A DNA stretch of 64,000 nt from JANXQG01 sp963775975. GTDB lineage: Bacteria; Planctomycetota; Planctomycetia; Pirellulales; Thermoguttaceae. The stretch covers positions 1,240,001 through 1,304,000 of the forward strand of contig CAVZKX010000002.1 in assembly GCA_963775975.1 (NCBI GenBank), given 5' to 3'. The notes beneath the pieces were generated by a model that did not search any database, was not told the origin of the DNA, and saw only the letters and a list, made by a program, of their open reading frames with translations. Below, piece by piece: positions 39,560 through 47,998 of this stretch. The translations under genes were made by a program, and so were the position numbers. Position 1 is the stretch's first letter. Each line of letters starts with the position of its first letter.

Positions 39560-40390
39560 ATGACTCGGGAAACTAAGATGCAAAAGCTAGTAATCGCACT
39601 CGCGCTCTTGAGTGCCGTCAATCGAGGGCTTGGCCAACAGTATACGGCCGCACCGGCCGCGGCATATCAATCAGATGTCGAGCGCTTGAACGCCGTCGAG
39701 AAGCAGCGGCCGGCAAATGTGGAATCGCAGCCGCAGGTCATTTTGCGAGTTCGCGTCATCGAGATCTCTCGGACGAAGCTGCAAGAGTTGGGACTCGATT
39801 TTTCGCGAGCTTCCTCCGACACCATGCTGCCCGAGTCGCTCGTGAGGATAGTGGATGTTCTGCGCAAGGAGGGCGTTGCCAGAATCGTGGCGGAGCCAGA
39901 AATCGCGACGCTCAGCAACCAAACGGCGTCGTTGGAAGTTGGCAGCCACGCTCGCGTCCCAGTGCTCTTGGGATGCAGTAAAACCGAAATCCAAGACGAG
40001 TTCCACGGCACGTGCGTCGAATTCACGCCGGTAGTATTGAACGACAAGAAAATCCACGTCAAACTCCACATTGAGTTATGCCATCCTGACAAGGCTCACC
40101 CTCCTACCGTCGCTGGAGAATTCGGACCAATGTTCCGTACTGTGCTCATAAATGCTGAAGGCGACTACGAGTCGGGCAAGACGGACGTGCTGCAGGCCGG
40201 GCTGTTTTCGCGCGACGATTCCACGACTCAGGCCGCCGTCGATGGTACAGTCGATTCGGCATCGAAGGCCGTGGCCAGGCTGCAAGCGAAAAAGGCCGAT
40301 GACGTAGTAGAAACGCTGTACTTCGTGACGCCGGAGATTGTTCCGCCGACGACCTTTAAATCGGCCGCCAAAGCGCAAACTCACCGATGA
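39560..40390 (+). CDS. Secretin-like exported protein
   Basis: 276 residues, signal peptide then VILRVRVIEISRTKLQELGL, the opening strand-helix of the type II/III secretin domain, and VARIVAEPEIATLSNQTASL, VEFTPVVLNDKKIHVKLHIE and a closing ETLYFVTPEIVPP. Full secretins are much longer and have N domains; planctomycetes encode many short forms like this. It could sit in the outer envelope but pore formation is unproven. It lies directly after a decayed SH3 tail arrangement. Confidence 0.75.
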   Translation: MTRETKMQKLVIALALLSAVNRGLGQQYTAAPAAAYQSDVERLNAVEKQRPANVESQPQVILRVRVIEISRTKLQELGLDFSRASSDTMLPESLVRIVDVLRKEGVARIVAEPEIATLSNQTASLEVGSHARVPVLLGCSKTEIQDEFHGTCVEFTPVVLNDKKIHVKLHIELCHPDKAHPPTVAGEFGPMFRTVLINAEGDYESGKTDVLQAGLFSRDDSTTQAAVDGTVDSASKAVARLQAKKADDVVETLYFVTPEIVPPTTFKSAAKAQTHR

Positions 40391-40411
40391 CCGCCGGCAA
40401 GCTCCGTTGGG

Positions 40412-40468
40412 GCCACGCACATCATGGCGAGGCATGTGAGCGTGGTGGAGGGGGTAACAGTGAAGTGA
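40412..40468 (+). repeat. Decayed copy of the 3' end of the SH3-domain gene
   Basis: GCCACGCACATCATGGCGAG and onward to GTGAAGTGA align with the last 57 bases of the SH3 gene (39407-39463), with about ten differences. A third, more diverged copy is at 41458-41557. Confidence 0.75.
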
Positions 40469-40473
40469 TGAAT

Positions 40474-41364
40474 CTACTGCGGCATGCGGCACCGCAGCTT
40501 TTCCTGCAAGTCGCGCGTCATTGCCTCAAGCCGCTCCAGACCCATCGCTTCCAATTCCTGCTCGCTGTCGATGGGCTGATAGAGCAACCCCTGCAATAGG
40601 CGTATCATCTTGATCTCGCCCTCGATCTTGCCCTCAAGCTTGCCCTCAAGCTTTGCAGAGTCCTTTTCCCATTGGTGATCGCGAATCGCTCGCTCGCGTG
40701 CATCGTACATCGCTTTATCCTCGCTTAGATTGGCAATTCGGATAATTGTTTCCGAGGCACGGCGAATCCCCGGCTGCGGAAACGCCGCCGCTAGTGCTTC
40801 CGCTTGATAATCGGGCGCGTTTTTGAGCCAATATAGTCAATGGCCTAACAAATCGCTCGACGCCAAATCGGAATACACTCTATTATACTTCGGCAATTCA
40901 ATCGTTTGAATCGCCAGCGTTTCATCCAAGACGCGGCCCGACGCCGCGTCGGTCAGCCGAAAGGCGTGATGAAACTGTTCAGTGCTAGGCCAAAGAATGT
41001 CGTCGATGAGCCAAATTGCGTAAACGGGCGGAATGTCCGCATAGGCCACGCCTTCGCGAAGTTGGTCGGCATACAGCTCGCAGCCGTAGAAGACGATCCG
41101 CTTCTCCATGCCCGCCCGCACTTGAAGTTGGACCTCGACATCGAAAACTCTGCCGGCGGCGTCGCGGGCCTTGACGTCCAGAATCGAGAGTTTGTCGGCT
41201 TGAAAGTCCTTGTAGTTGAACGCGTTTTGGATCGTCACGTCGACAATCGGCGATCGAAGCTTCAATATCGCATTGAGCAAACTAATCAGCGACTCCCGAT
41301 TCTCGGGCGAGCCGAAAATCTTCATGAACGCGAAGTCGTTGAGCGGATTGATTCCAAGCGGCAT
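40474..41364 (-). pseudogene. Rpn family PD-(D/E)XK nuclease/transposase with an in-frame TGA
   Basis: From ATG 41364: MPLGINPLNDFAFMKIFGSP is the family start, followed by LLNAILKLRSPIVDVTIQNA, the nuclease core LSILDVKARDAAGRVFDVEV, and YGCELYADQLREGVAYADIP. A TGA at 40837-40839 interrupts the same frame just where LYWLKNAPDYQAEALAAAF continues, down to a Glu/Lys tail (LEGKLEGKIEGEIKMIRLLQ) at 40474. A TGG to TGA change would explain it. RpnA-type enzymes promote recombination. Whether the stop is real, an error, or read through is open. Confidence 0.75.
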
Positions 41365-41457
41365 GGCGGCATCGATTAAGCAGCGAAATGAATCGAGCAA
41401 ATCTTTCGCGGACCAAGATAACGGATTCTGCGACGGATTGGCAGCCCCGCCAAAGCA

Positions 41458-41557
41458 ACCTCGCGTGGCCGATATTTGCCGCCACGTTCCCGACGAGCGC
41501 GCGAGCGCACACTATGGCCTGGCATTCATGCGCGGTAAACGGGCGACGGTGAGGTGG
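41458..41557 (+). repeat. Third, most diverged copy of the SH3-gene 3' end
   Basis: CCCGACGAGCGCGCGAGCGC (41490 onward) matches the codons for PDERATHIMARH in the SH3 gene; the preceding 30 bases match its GVTGIRGYI codons. Identity fades toward the end. Confidence 0.6.
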
Positions 41558-41584
41558 CGAAAGCGTGTAATTCGCCGCGGCGGC

Positions 41585-42239
41585 TCAATGTGATATTTGA
41601 CAGTTTGGCAAAGCTCGATGTAGTTTCGCTATTCCAGCGTCGGTGACCTTGGTTCCGCTTAGGCTAAGTTCTTTGAGCTGGGTCAGCCCTCCAAGGTTCG
41701 CCATTCCAGCGTCGGTCACCTGGGTATCGTCCAAGCTCAGCGATTTGAGTTGCGCGAAGTTCTTCAGGTGGACCAACCCGGCGTCGGTCACCTTGGTCAT
41801 CGTCAGGTCCAGCGTTTGCAGTTGGGTCATTGCTTTGAGATGGCCCAACCCCATGTCGGTGATGTTGGTTGCGGCCAGGGTCAGCGTTTGAAGTTGGGTC
41901 AATCCTTCCACGTTCGCCAGCCCAGCGTCGGTGAAAGCAGAACACATTAGGTTAAGCACTCTAACTTGGGTCAAGCCTTTAATGTTTGCCACCCCAGCAT
42001 CGATCCACTGTAGTTGCACCAAGTCCACTTCAATAACGGGCTTGCCCGGACTCTTTTCATCGACGGTGACCTTGCCACACATTCTCTCGATTTCAGCGAT
42101 CGCCCTTTTCTTGTTCCGTTTCGGCAGTGGTCTTGGAGTGTTCCGAACTCGGTTGGGCAGAACAACCGCAGAGCCAGACGACAAGCGTCAGCATTTGCAG
42201 TGCCAACGTGGATCGGTTGATGGAATAGCCGCTACTCAC
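41585..42239 (-). CDS. Leucine-rich repeat lipoprotein, one frame break
   Basis: From GTG 42239 a 25-residue signal ends in the lipobox LCGC (LALQMLTLVVWLCGCSAQPS). The frame is lost near 42105 and resumes as KKRAIAEIERMCGKVTVDE. Six LRR units of 24 residues follow with the planctomycete pattern VTDAGLVHLKNFAQLKSLSL. As an outer lipoprotein it probably binds proteins; the partner is unknown. ATG 42194 is an alternative start but leaves a signal of only ten residues. Confidence 0.75.
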
Positions 42240-42248
42240 TCTCCCCAC

Positions 42249-43652
42249 TCACTCCGCTCCCTTCTTCTCCACCTGCCCGATCATCTGTTTGATCATCGGG
42301 GAGATTTCGCTCTTCGGCGCGGCGTCGAGGGCCTTCTTCAAGCAAGCTAGCTCCTCATCCGCGCGGTGCCGCTGCCCGGCAAGCTGGGCCTTGAAGAAAT
42401 AGCCCTTCTGAAGTTCTTCGCCGGGCACGCCGGGCATGGCCAGGGCCTTGTCCAAGGCGGCGCTCGCCTCGTCCGTCTTGTTGGCACGGGCCATCTCCAG
42501 CGCGTCGCCGAGCGCCAGGTTGAATTGATACTTGGCCTTCAGCCCGGCCTTGCCGTCGGCGTCCAGGTCGACGATTTCCTTCGTCCACTTCTGCACGCTT
42601 TCCATCGCCTGTGCGTTTTCCGGCAGCTTCTCCTTGGCCGCGATCAGCCGGTCCAAGAGGCGGGCGCGGTCGAGTCCCTTCGCATCGGGCAGTCCGGCTT
42701 CCAATTTTTTTACGGCTTCCTCGGCCTCGGCGATCTTGGCGAAGTGCTCGATCATGCCGTCGATCTGCTTGTTCATCGGGCTGGCGGGCGCGGCTTCCTT
42801 GGCCGCCTTCAGCGCCGTCATCACCTCGCCGAACTTGCCTTGCGACTCGCAGGCTTCCGCCTTGGCCATGAAACCCTCCTGCCGCATCTCGCCCGGCACG
42901 CCCGGCAACGCCAGCGCGGCATCCAGCAGGGCCATGCCCTTGTCCGCCTTGCCCGACTCGACAAGCTTCTTGGCCTCTTCGATCTTCATAGGGAACTCGT
43001 ACTTGACCTTCAGGCCGGCCTTGTTGTCGACGTCCAGGGCGATGATCTCCTTGCACCAGTCGGTCACCTGGTCCGATTCGTTGCCGAGCTTCTTATAACC
43101 CTCGACGATCTGGTCGAGCAGTTTGGCCCGATCGAGGCCGCCCGTCCCTTCGAGCTTGCCCTTCAGCGCGAGCACGTTCTGCCAGATCGTGCCGAAGTCG
43201 GCCAGATGCTTGAGGTAGTCGTCGGGTCCGCCCGGCCGATAGCCGGTGCGGGCGATGACCTGTCCCTCCGCATCCATGAGCAGCACGGAGGGATAGCCCT
43301 CGATCTTGTAGGTCTCCGCAAGCTCCTTGTTTTGCTTCTTCAGCTCGTCGGACTGCTTCTTCTGCTGCGGGTAGTCGAGTTCCACGAGCACATATTGCTT
43401 AGGCGCGGCCGCTTTGAAGGGCTCTTTGTCGAAGACCTCGTGGTGCAGCTTGATGCACCAGCCGCACCAATCGGAGCCAGTGAAATCGACGAGCATGTAT
43501 TTCTTTTCCGCCTTGGCCTTGGCCTGGGCTGCCTTGAAATCGGTCTGCCACATATCCTCGTCGGCGCGTGCCGAGCGAGCCAAGACTCCAAATACCAGCG
43601 CGGCCACCATCACGGCGGCGATCAGTAACAACGGCAGACGATAGGTGATCAT
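42249..43652 (-). CDS. Exported thioredoxin-fold protein with duplicated helical repeats
   Basis: 467 residues. After a signal segment (PLLLIAAVMVAALVFGVLAR) a thioredoxin domain (30-155) holds the redox motif in GSDWCGWCIKLHHEVF and the cis-proline strand KIEGYPSVLLMDAEG. Residues 165-465 comprise two homologous halves: LDRAKLLDQIVEGYKKL with ALALPGVPGEMRQEGFMAKA in one, LDRARLLDRLIAAKEKL with ALAMPGVPGEELQKGYFFKA in the other. An internal duplication is clear. It probably acts on disulphides outside the cytoplasm with a TPR-like docking part. Confidence 0.82.
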   Translation of the reverse strand: MITYRLPLLLIAAVMVAALVFGVLARSARADEDMWQTDFKAAQAKAKAEKKYMLVDFTGSDWCGWCIKLHHEVFDKEPFKAAAPKQYVLVELDYPQQKKQSDELKKQNKELAETYKIEGYPSVLLMDAEGQVIARTGYRPGGPDDYLKHLADFGTIWQNVLALKGKLEGTGGLDRAKLLDQIVEGYKKLGNESDQVTDWCKEIIALDVDNKAGLKVKYEFPMKIEEAKKLVESGKADKGMALLDAALALPGVPGEMRQEGFMAKAEACESQGKFGEVMTALKAAKEAAPASPMNKQIDGMIEHFAKIAEAEEAVKKLEAGLPDAKGLDRARLLDRLIAAKEKLPENAQAMESVQKWTKEIVDLDADGKAGLKAKYQFNLALGDALEMARANKTDEASAALDKALAMPGVPGEELQKGYFFKAQLAGQRHRADEELACLKKALDAAPKSEISPMIKQMIGQVEKKGAE

Positions 43653-43754
43653 TGTTCTTTTCCTTGAATGGGATTAGCTGGCCGCGCGGCCGCGCGTGGC
43701 TCGGAACATTGTATCCGTTTGGTGACGGCGGGCAAAGCCGGAAAAGTGATATCA

Positions 43755-43811
43755 AAGCCCGACGCGCAAGCGAGCGGGGAATCGAGGCCCACTCGCTTGC
43801 GCGTCGGGCTT
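43755..43811. repeat. 57-bp AAGCCCGACGCGCAAGCGAG-family element, intergenic
   Basis: Left arm 43755, right arm ending at 43811, near-perfect 22-base arms. It lies just 3' of the lipoprotein gene (stop at 43825) and 5' of the thioredoxin gene. Confidence 0.9.
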
Positions 43812-43824
43812 TTATTGGCCCACT

Positions 43825-45425
43825 CTACCTAACCGTCATCTCGATCGACGACTGACCCACCTTGTGCCCCAGCACGTCTTCCACCGTGAATTGCAGCGTG
43901 TAGCGGCCGGCGGCAATCGCGTCGGGCAGGTAGAACCACTTCGTGAGGAAGAACTCGTGCTTGGGCGTGAGGCTCTGGTCTTCGCTCGTGGCCGAGACGT
44001 AATCACCCACGCGGTTGCCGCCGCCATCGAGGATCTGCCAGTTGAATTTGACCGCCGTATGAAAGCCCTTGGGCGACGGCTCGGTGCGAAAGTTTTCCAC
44101 CTCGGCATAGAGCAAGACCTTTTGCCCGGCGCGAACTCGGCCGAATGCACGGCGTCGAATGAGCCGAAGTACCGCACCGCCGTGCAGAAGGTCAGATTGC
44201 GGACCGTGAGCGGCGCGGTGTCGCCATGTTGCTTCAAGGCATCGCTCAGTATCCGCTTCGTCTCGGCCGCCCGCCGCGCCGGGTCGGGCGTTTTCTCGGA
44301 ATCGATCAAGGTGGAGAGACCGTTGATCTGCGAGTTCCAGTAATCCTGCGTCTCCGGCGGCGCGGAGGGCAGCGGCCGCATGGCGTCGTCGCGCCGCCCG
44401 GCCAACATATAGAGCATCCGCAGCCGGGCTTGCAGGGCGATGTCGTTCTCGCTCGCGGAGCCGGGCGACGATGCCGACTCCATCGAACGGATCACCGCGG
44501 CCAGGTGCGATTGCCAATCGGCCTGCGTGATGGGAACATCTTTTTTCCCGTGTCCATTGGGAGAAGGGTTAGGGGTGAGCGCGATGTTCTCCCCTCTCCC
44601 TTTGGGAGAGGGGCCGGGGGTGAGGGTGGCCGAAGCTGCTGCAACACTCGACTTTCCGTTCGGCGCTGCCTTCTCATCCCGGCTCGACGCCAATCGGATT
44701 GCCAGCGCCGGCGGCTCAATCGGAATAGCCATCACCTCGTTCGGTTTGTCCGACGCGCTGCGGCCCGCGCCGCCTGGCAGTGTCGACTCGGGCGAAAGCG
44801 CCAAATGATTATCCGCGATCGTAACGCCCGATACGTCGGGCAATGGCGTCATGTAATCTTGGCGGTCGGGACGACGCCGCCGACTGTCGCCCTCTCCCTC
44901 CGGGAGAGGGTCGGGGTGAGGGTGGCTCGCGCCTAGTTCCGCACGGTTCTTTTCACCTCCTGGAAGCGTACTCTTAAAACTTGCCACCTCCGGCGATTCA
45001 CCTTCTTGCTTCTCCTTCGCCCGCGACTCGATCCGCCGGCGATAGGCGGCCGCCGCGCGATACTCTTGCATCACCATTGGCCAGCGGCTGGGGTCGGTCT
45101 GCTTCAGATCGGCGATCAGTTCCTCGCGCGCCGCCGGATCGATGGCCCCGGCTTCCTGAAGCTCGGCCATGACTTCCTTCATCGCATCGGCGCCGGCGGC
45201 AGCGCCCGATGATTTCGGCGCTGCGGCGGAAGACTTCGCCGCGCTTTGCTCGGCGCCGGCATGAGGCCAGTTCGTGAACGGCCAAGGCGCCGACGCGCAA
45301 CCGGAGAGAAAGAGAAGAATGAAAATCGAAGCCCGACGCGCAAGCGAGTGGGAACGACTTCCCCGCTCGCTTGCGCGTCGGGCTTCAATGCTCCATTGCT
45401 CGTATTTGCGGCCGCGCGTTGCCAT
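43825..45425 (-). CDS. Large lipoprotein loaded with translated repeat elements, one frame break
   Basis: From ATG 45425 the N-terminus reads MATRGRKYEQW, then a translated 57-bp element (45329-45385), and only then a lipoprotein signal IFILLFLSGCASAPWPF. A helical region (VMAELQEAGAIDPAAREELI, MVMQEYRAAAAYRRRIES) precedes three low-complexity inserts translated from inverted repeats (HPHPDPLPEGEG, LTPGPSPKGRGE, LTPNPSPNGHG). A helical middle follows. The frame breaks near 44130; the C-terminal beta domain (AGQKVLLYAEVENFRTEPSP, LQFTVEDVLGHKVGQSSIEM) continues one frame over. The true start may be inside the element. Function unknown. Confidence 0.65.
44552..44632. repeat. CTCTCCC/GGGAGAG palindromic element, in frame in the lipoprotein gene
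   Basis: TTGGGAGAAGGGTTAGGGGT and CTCCCCTCTCCCTTTGGGAG with its complement; a related copy is at 44889-44932. These give the peptides PSPKGRGE and PHPDPLPEGEG, which I know as repeat-encoded peptides in hypothetical proteins of many bacteria. Confidence 0.8.
45329..45385. repeat. 57-bp AAGCCCGACGCGCAAGCGAG-family element at the lipoprotein N-terminus
   Basis: Same length (57) as the copy at 43755-43811, and so a copy flanks each end of this gene. 57 is 19 codons; translated as EARRASERGSRSHSLARRAS just before the lipoprotein signal. Confidence 0.88.
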
Positions 45426-45526
45426 TGCAGACGATGTTCCGGATACCCATACAATAGGGGGCGGAATTGTAATTAAATGCTCACGAAGCCGCAAGGCGAA
45501 AATCCGAATTGGTCGCGGAGCGACCA

Positions 45527-45690
45527 CTGATGGTAGCCGTGGGTTTCAACCCACGGACCAGCGGTACGCAAATTCCCTGCGTCGCGTAGTGACGCTTGAA
45601 TCGTCGCTACGCGACGAGCGATTGGGCGCGTGCGATTACCGTGGGTTAAAACCCACGGCTACCATCGTGTCGTCGCTACGCGACAAAGGG
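45527..45690. repeat. Nested palindromic elements between two minus-strand genes
   Basis: An outer element (GGTAGCCGTGGGTTTCAACC at 45531 with its complement ending near 45664) encloses a second one built from CGTCGCTACGCGACG words, which recurs at 45670-45687. One element appears to have inserted into another. Confidence 0.8.
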
Positions 45691-45705
45691 CGATTGATCC
45701 GCTCC

Positions 45706-47736
45706 TCAATGCCCCGGCTTGATCAGCTTATTCAACTGATTGCCCAACTCGCCGACGCCTTGTATCGTGCCATTCTTCAAGAGGCTGCCGCCTTGCAGCG
45801 CGCTGCGAGCCAAGTTGCCGAGCACCTGCTTCTGCACTCGCGCCAGCTCGGCGACGTCGATTCGCGGCGCGTCGAGCGTGCCGCCCATCGGGACTTGCAG
45901 CTTCTGGCTGCGGATCGCGTCGGTGACGGCGCTCTTCGGCAGCCACGCCAAGGGCACGGAGAACTCGACCATGATCTTCAGCGAATCGTCCAGGCCCACC
46001 GAGCCGAAGGTTTGGATCTGCCCTTCGGGAAACGCCAGCGTCAGCCCCTGGTGATAGATGCGGCCATCGGTCATGCGAAACTGAATGACCGTTTCCGGCG
46101 GGATGCGAACTAGAGCGGGCGGCGACGACAGCATCGGCGTTAATTGCTGGACCATCGGGCCCGGCGTCATCGTGGCCGAATGGACGATCACCCGCCCGCC
46201 GATTTCGGCCCGCGCGAGATCGCCTAGCGGGATGCGGCAGCCGTCCAGCTCGATCGAGAACTGTCCTTGCGATTGCGTCGCCGACGCGATGATCGGCACC
46301 ACATATTTCAAGGCCGAACGGCAAACCGCCGAATCTAACTGCACGTGGTCGGCCAGTTTGCCCGCCGCAAGACGGAACTCCATCGGTCGCGCGGCCATCC
46401 GCAGTTCGGGCTGCACCGTGAGCACTCCCTGATTGCACGTGACTTCGAGCGGTTCGGCTTGCAGCGTGCCATTGGTCACATGGGTTTTAAGCTCGCCCTG
46501 CCCGACTTGGAAGCCGTAAAAGTTGCCGCCGCTGAATTGGACCGCCGTCTGATCGATCCTGAGCATTCCGTCAGCCGTCTGATAGCTGCACTGGGCGGAG
46601 CAATGCACGTGCGGATCGTGGAACGATTGGCCGTTCGGCACATCGACGGCCAACTGCTCGACGTCGCTCTCGGCGTTGCACGTGATGTTGCCTTCGCTCT
46701 GCTTGATCGCCGCGTTGCCCGCGACGCGGCCGGCCAGCCGCAGGCCCGAATTGCCGGTCGCAGCGTCGATCAGCGGCTGCCATTGGGCGATGTCGCCTTG
46801 GTACGTGAGCTTCGCGCCGTCCGCCGCGGTCCATTGCGCCGTGAGGTTCGCATCGAACGTGCCGTCGTTTGCCAATCCCGGAACTCCTCGCGAGGAGAGC
46901 CGGCGGAAGAGGCCGCGCGGCAGCCCGGCGGCTTGAAGTGAAATCTCGCCGTCGGTGCCCGCCAGGCCAAGCCACGCGCCCGGATTGGCCGGTGGCGTGT
47001 CGCTCGCTTTAAGTTGCGACTTCAGAGTGAGAGTGCCGCTGTGCGATGTATCATCGACCGTCGCGGAGCATTCCACGCGTGTTGGAAAGGCGAGCCGCCG
47101 CGAAAGATCGAGTGCAAGCTGAAGATTCGTCACGCGCCAGTTCTGCTGCGTTTCCTGATCGGCGATCGCCGCCTCGCCGTCGGCGACCTCTAGTGCAAGG
47201 TCGATGCCCGCCGCCGAAGAACCGCCGGATCCGCCCGAGCAATTCAGCCACTTGGCGAGCACCGTTTCCACGTTGCTGCCGTCTTGCGTGAGTTTCGCGT
47301 TCAGTTTCGGCTTCTCGATCCGCAGCGTGCCGAGATTCGAGGAACTGAACATGAGCCGCAACAGCGCGCGGCTGCAGGTGACGCGGTCGGCCTCCAGCAC
47401 CGTCTCGCCTTGCGGGTCGCAGATCGTAATGCCCGTAAGGGAAGTCGATGAGAACCAGCCCAGCGACGCCGACTGAAACGCGATCGTTCCATCGAGCCGG
47501 GCGGAGCGGCGGACGATCGCGCCCAACATCGGCGTATGGACCAGGATCGTCGGCAAGAGAGCGATCACGATTATCAATACCACGAGCACGATGCCGCCAA
47601 CGGTCAGGTGGCGGCGGCGCTTGCCCCGCGGCGGCTTGGGCTTTTTTTCGGCGGGCGCGTTCGGCTTGGCGCCCGCCGCCGGCTCGCCGGGCCGCGGCTG
47701 CTTTTTCTTGAACGTGGATATGTCCGGCATCGCCAT
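45706..47736 (-). CDS. AsmA-like anchored envelope protein
   Basis: 676 residues from ATG 47736. A Lys/Pro-rich cytoplasmic start is followed by one transmembrane helix (VGGIVLVVLIIVIALLPTIL) and a long extracytoplasmic beta-rich region with the opening typical of AsmA/DUF748 proteins (SASLGWFSSTSLTGITICDP, VLEADRVTCSRALLRLM). Late blocks: SIELDGCRIPLGDLARAEIG and VEFSVPLAWLPKSAVTDAIR. AsmA-like proteins are thought to move lipids between membranes. A longer frame upstream would translate the palindromic element at 47752-47798, so I prefer the ATG after it. Confidence 0.75.
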   Translation of the reverse strand: MAMPDISTFKKKQPRPGEPAAGAKPNAPAEKKPKPPRGKRRRHLTVGGIVLVVLIIVIALLPTILVHTPMLGAIVRRSARLDGTIAFQSASLGWFSSTSLTGITICDPQGETVLEADRVTCSRALLRLMFSSSNLGTLRIEKPKLNAKLTQDGSNVETVLAKWLNCSGGSGGSSAAGIDLALEVADGEAAIADQETQQNWRVTNLQLALDLSRRLAFPTRVECSATVDDTSHSGTLTLKSQLKASDTPPANPGAWLGLAGTDGEISLQAAGLPRGLFRRLSSRGVPGLANDGTFDANLTAQWTAADGAKLTYQGDIAQWQPLIDAATGNSGLRLAGRVAGNAAIKQSEGNITCNAESDVEQLAVDVPNGQSFHDPHVHCSAQCSYQTADGMLRIDQTAVQFSGGNFYGFQVGQGELKTHVTNGTLQAEPLEVTCNQGVLTVQPELRMAARPMEFRLAAGKLADHVQLDSAVCRSALKYVVPIIASATQSQGQFSIELDGCRIPLGDLARAEIGGRVIVHSATMTPGPMVQQLTPMLSSPPALVRIPPETVIQFRMTDGRIYHQGLTLAFPEGQIQTFGSVGLDDSLKIMVEFSVPLAWLPKSAVTDAIRSQKLQVPMGGTLDAPRIDVAELARVQKQVLGNLARSALQGGSLLKNGTIQGVGELGNQLNKLIKPGH

Positions 47737-47751
47737 CGGCGTCTTTCGATT

Positions 47752-47798
47752 GTCGCCTTTCGCTCCGCGAAAGTATCTTTCGCGGAGCGAAAGGCGAC
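47752..47798. repeat. 47-bp perfect palindromic element, TTTCGCTCCGCGAAAG family
   Basis: Perfect 22-base arms with a three-base TAT loop, immediately upstream of the AsmA-like gene. Same family as 903-975. Confidence 0.93.
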
Positions 47799-47878
47799 TA
47801 TAGTGCATGCCCACACTCCGTCGCGGCGGGGAGTTTAACGAGAAAACCGCCCGGAATCCAGAGAGAAAAACCCCTTGA

Positions 47879-47907
47879 TTGCCCGCCGAATCGCCGTAGG
47901 CTATAAT
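47879..47907 (+). promoter_or_regulatory. Possible sigma70-type promoter for the 742-residue secreted protein
   Basis: TTGCCC at 47879-47884, then 17 bases, then TATAAT at 47902-47907. Start of the gene is 92 bases further, with a palindromic element in the leader. Confidence 0.4.
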
Positions 47908-47916
47908 CCGCGCGCT

Positions 47917-47966
47917 GGAGTTCCGCCTTTAGGCGGCTTTCCGGCACCGCCTAGAGGCGGAACTCC
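47917..47966. repeat. GGAGTTCCGCC-family palindromic element in a leader
   Basis: GGAGTTCCGCCTTTAGGCGG at 47917 and the complementary GCCTAGAGGCGGAACTCC ending at 47966. Partial copies occur at 14121-14139, 53173-53215 and 55658-55678 (the last inside a gene). Confidence 0.85.
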
Positions 47967-47998
47967 AACAGACTCCCTTTTCCCAAGGAGACTCCCAA

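Noticed and set aside
40837..40839. TGA recoded as an amino acid in this organism
   Set aside because: TGA ends many clearly correct genes here (sigma factor, inositol-phosphate synthase, folC), so a global recoding is excluded.
42366..43628. 420-residue plus-strand frame opposite the thioredoxin-fold gene
   Set aside because: Antisense shadow of a gene with strong codon bias; rich in Leu/Arg/Gly/His and without domain motifs.
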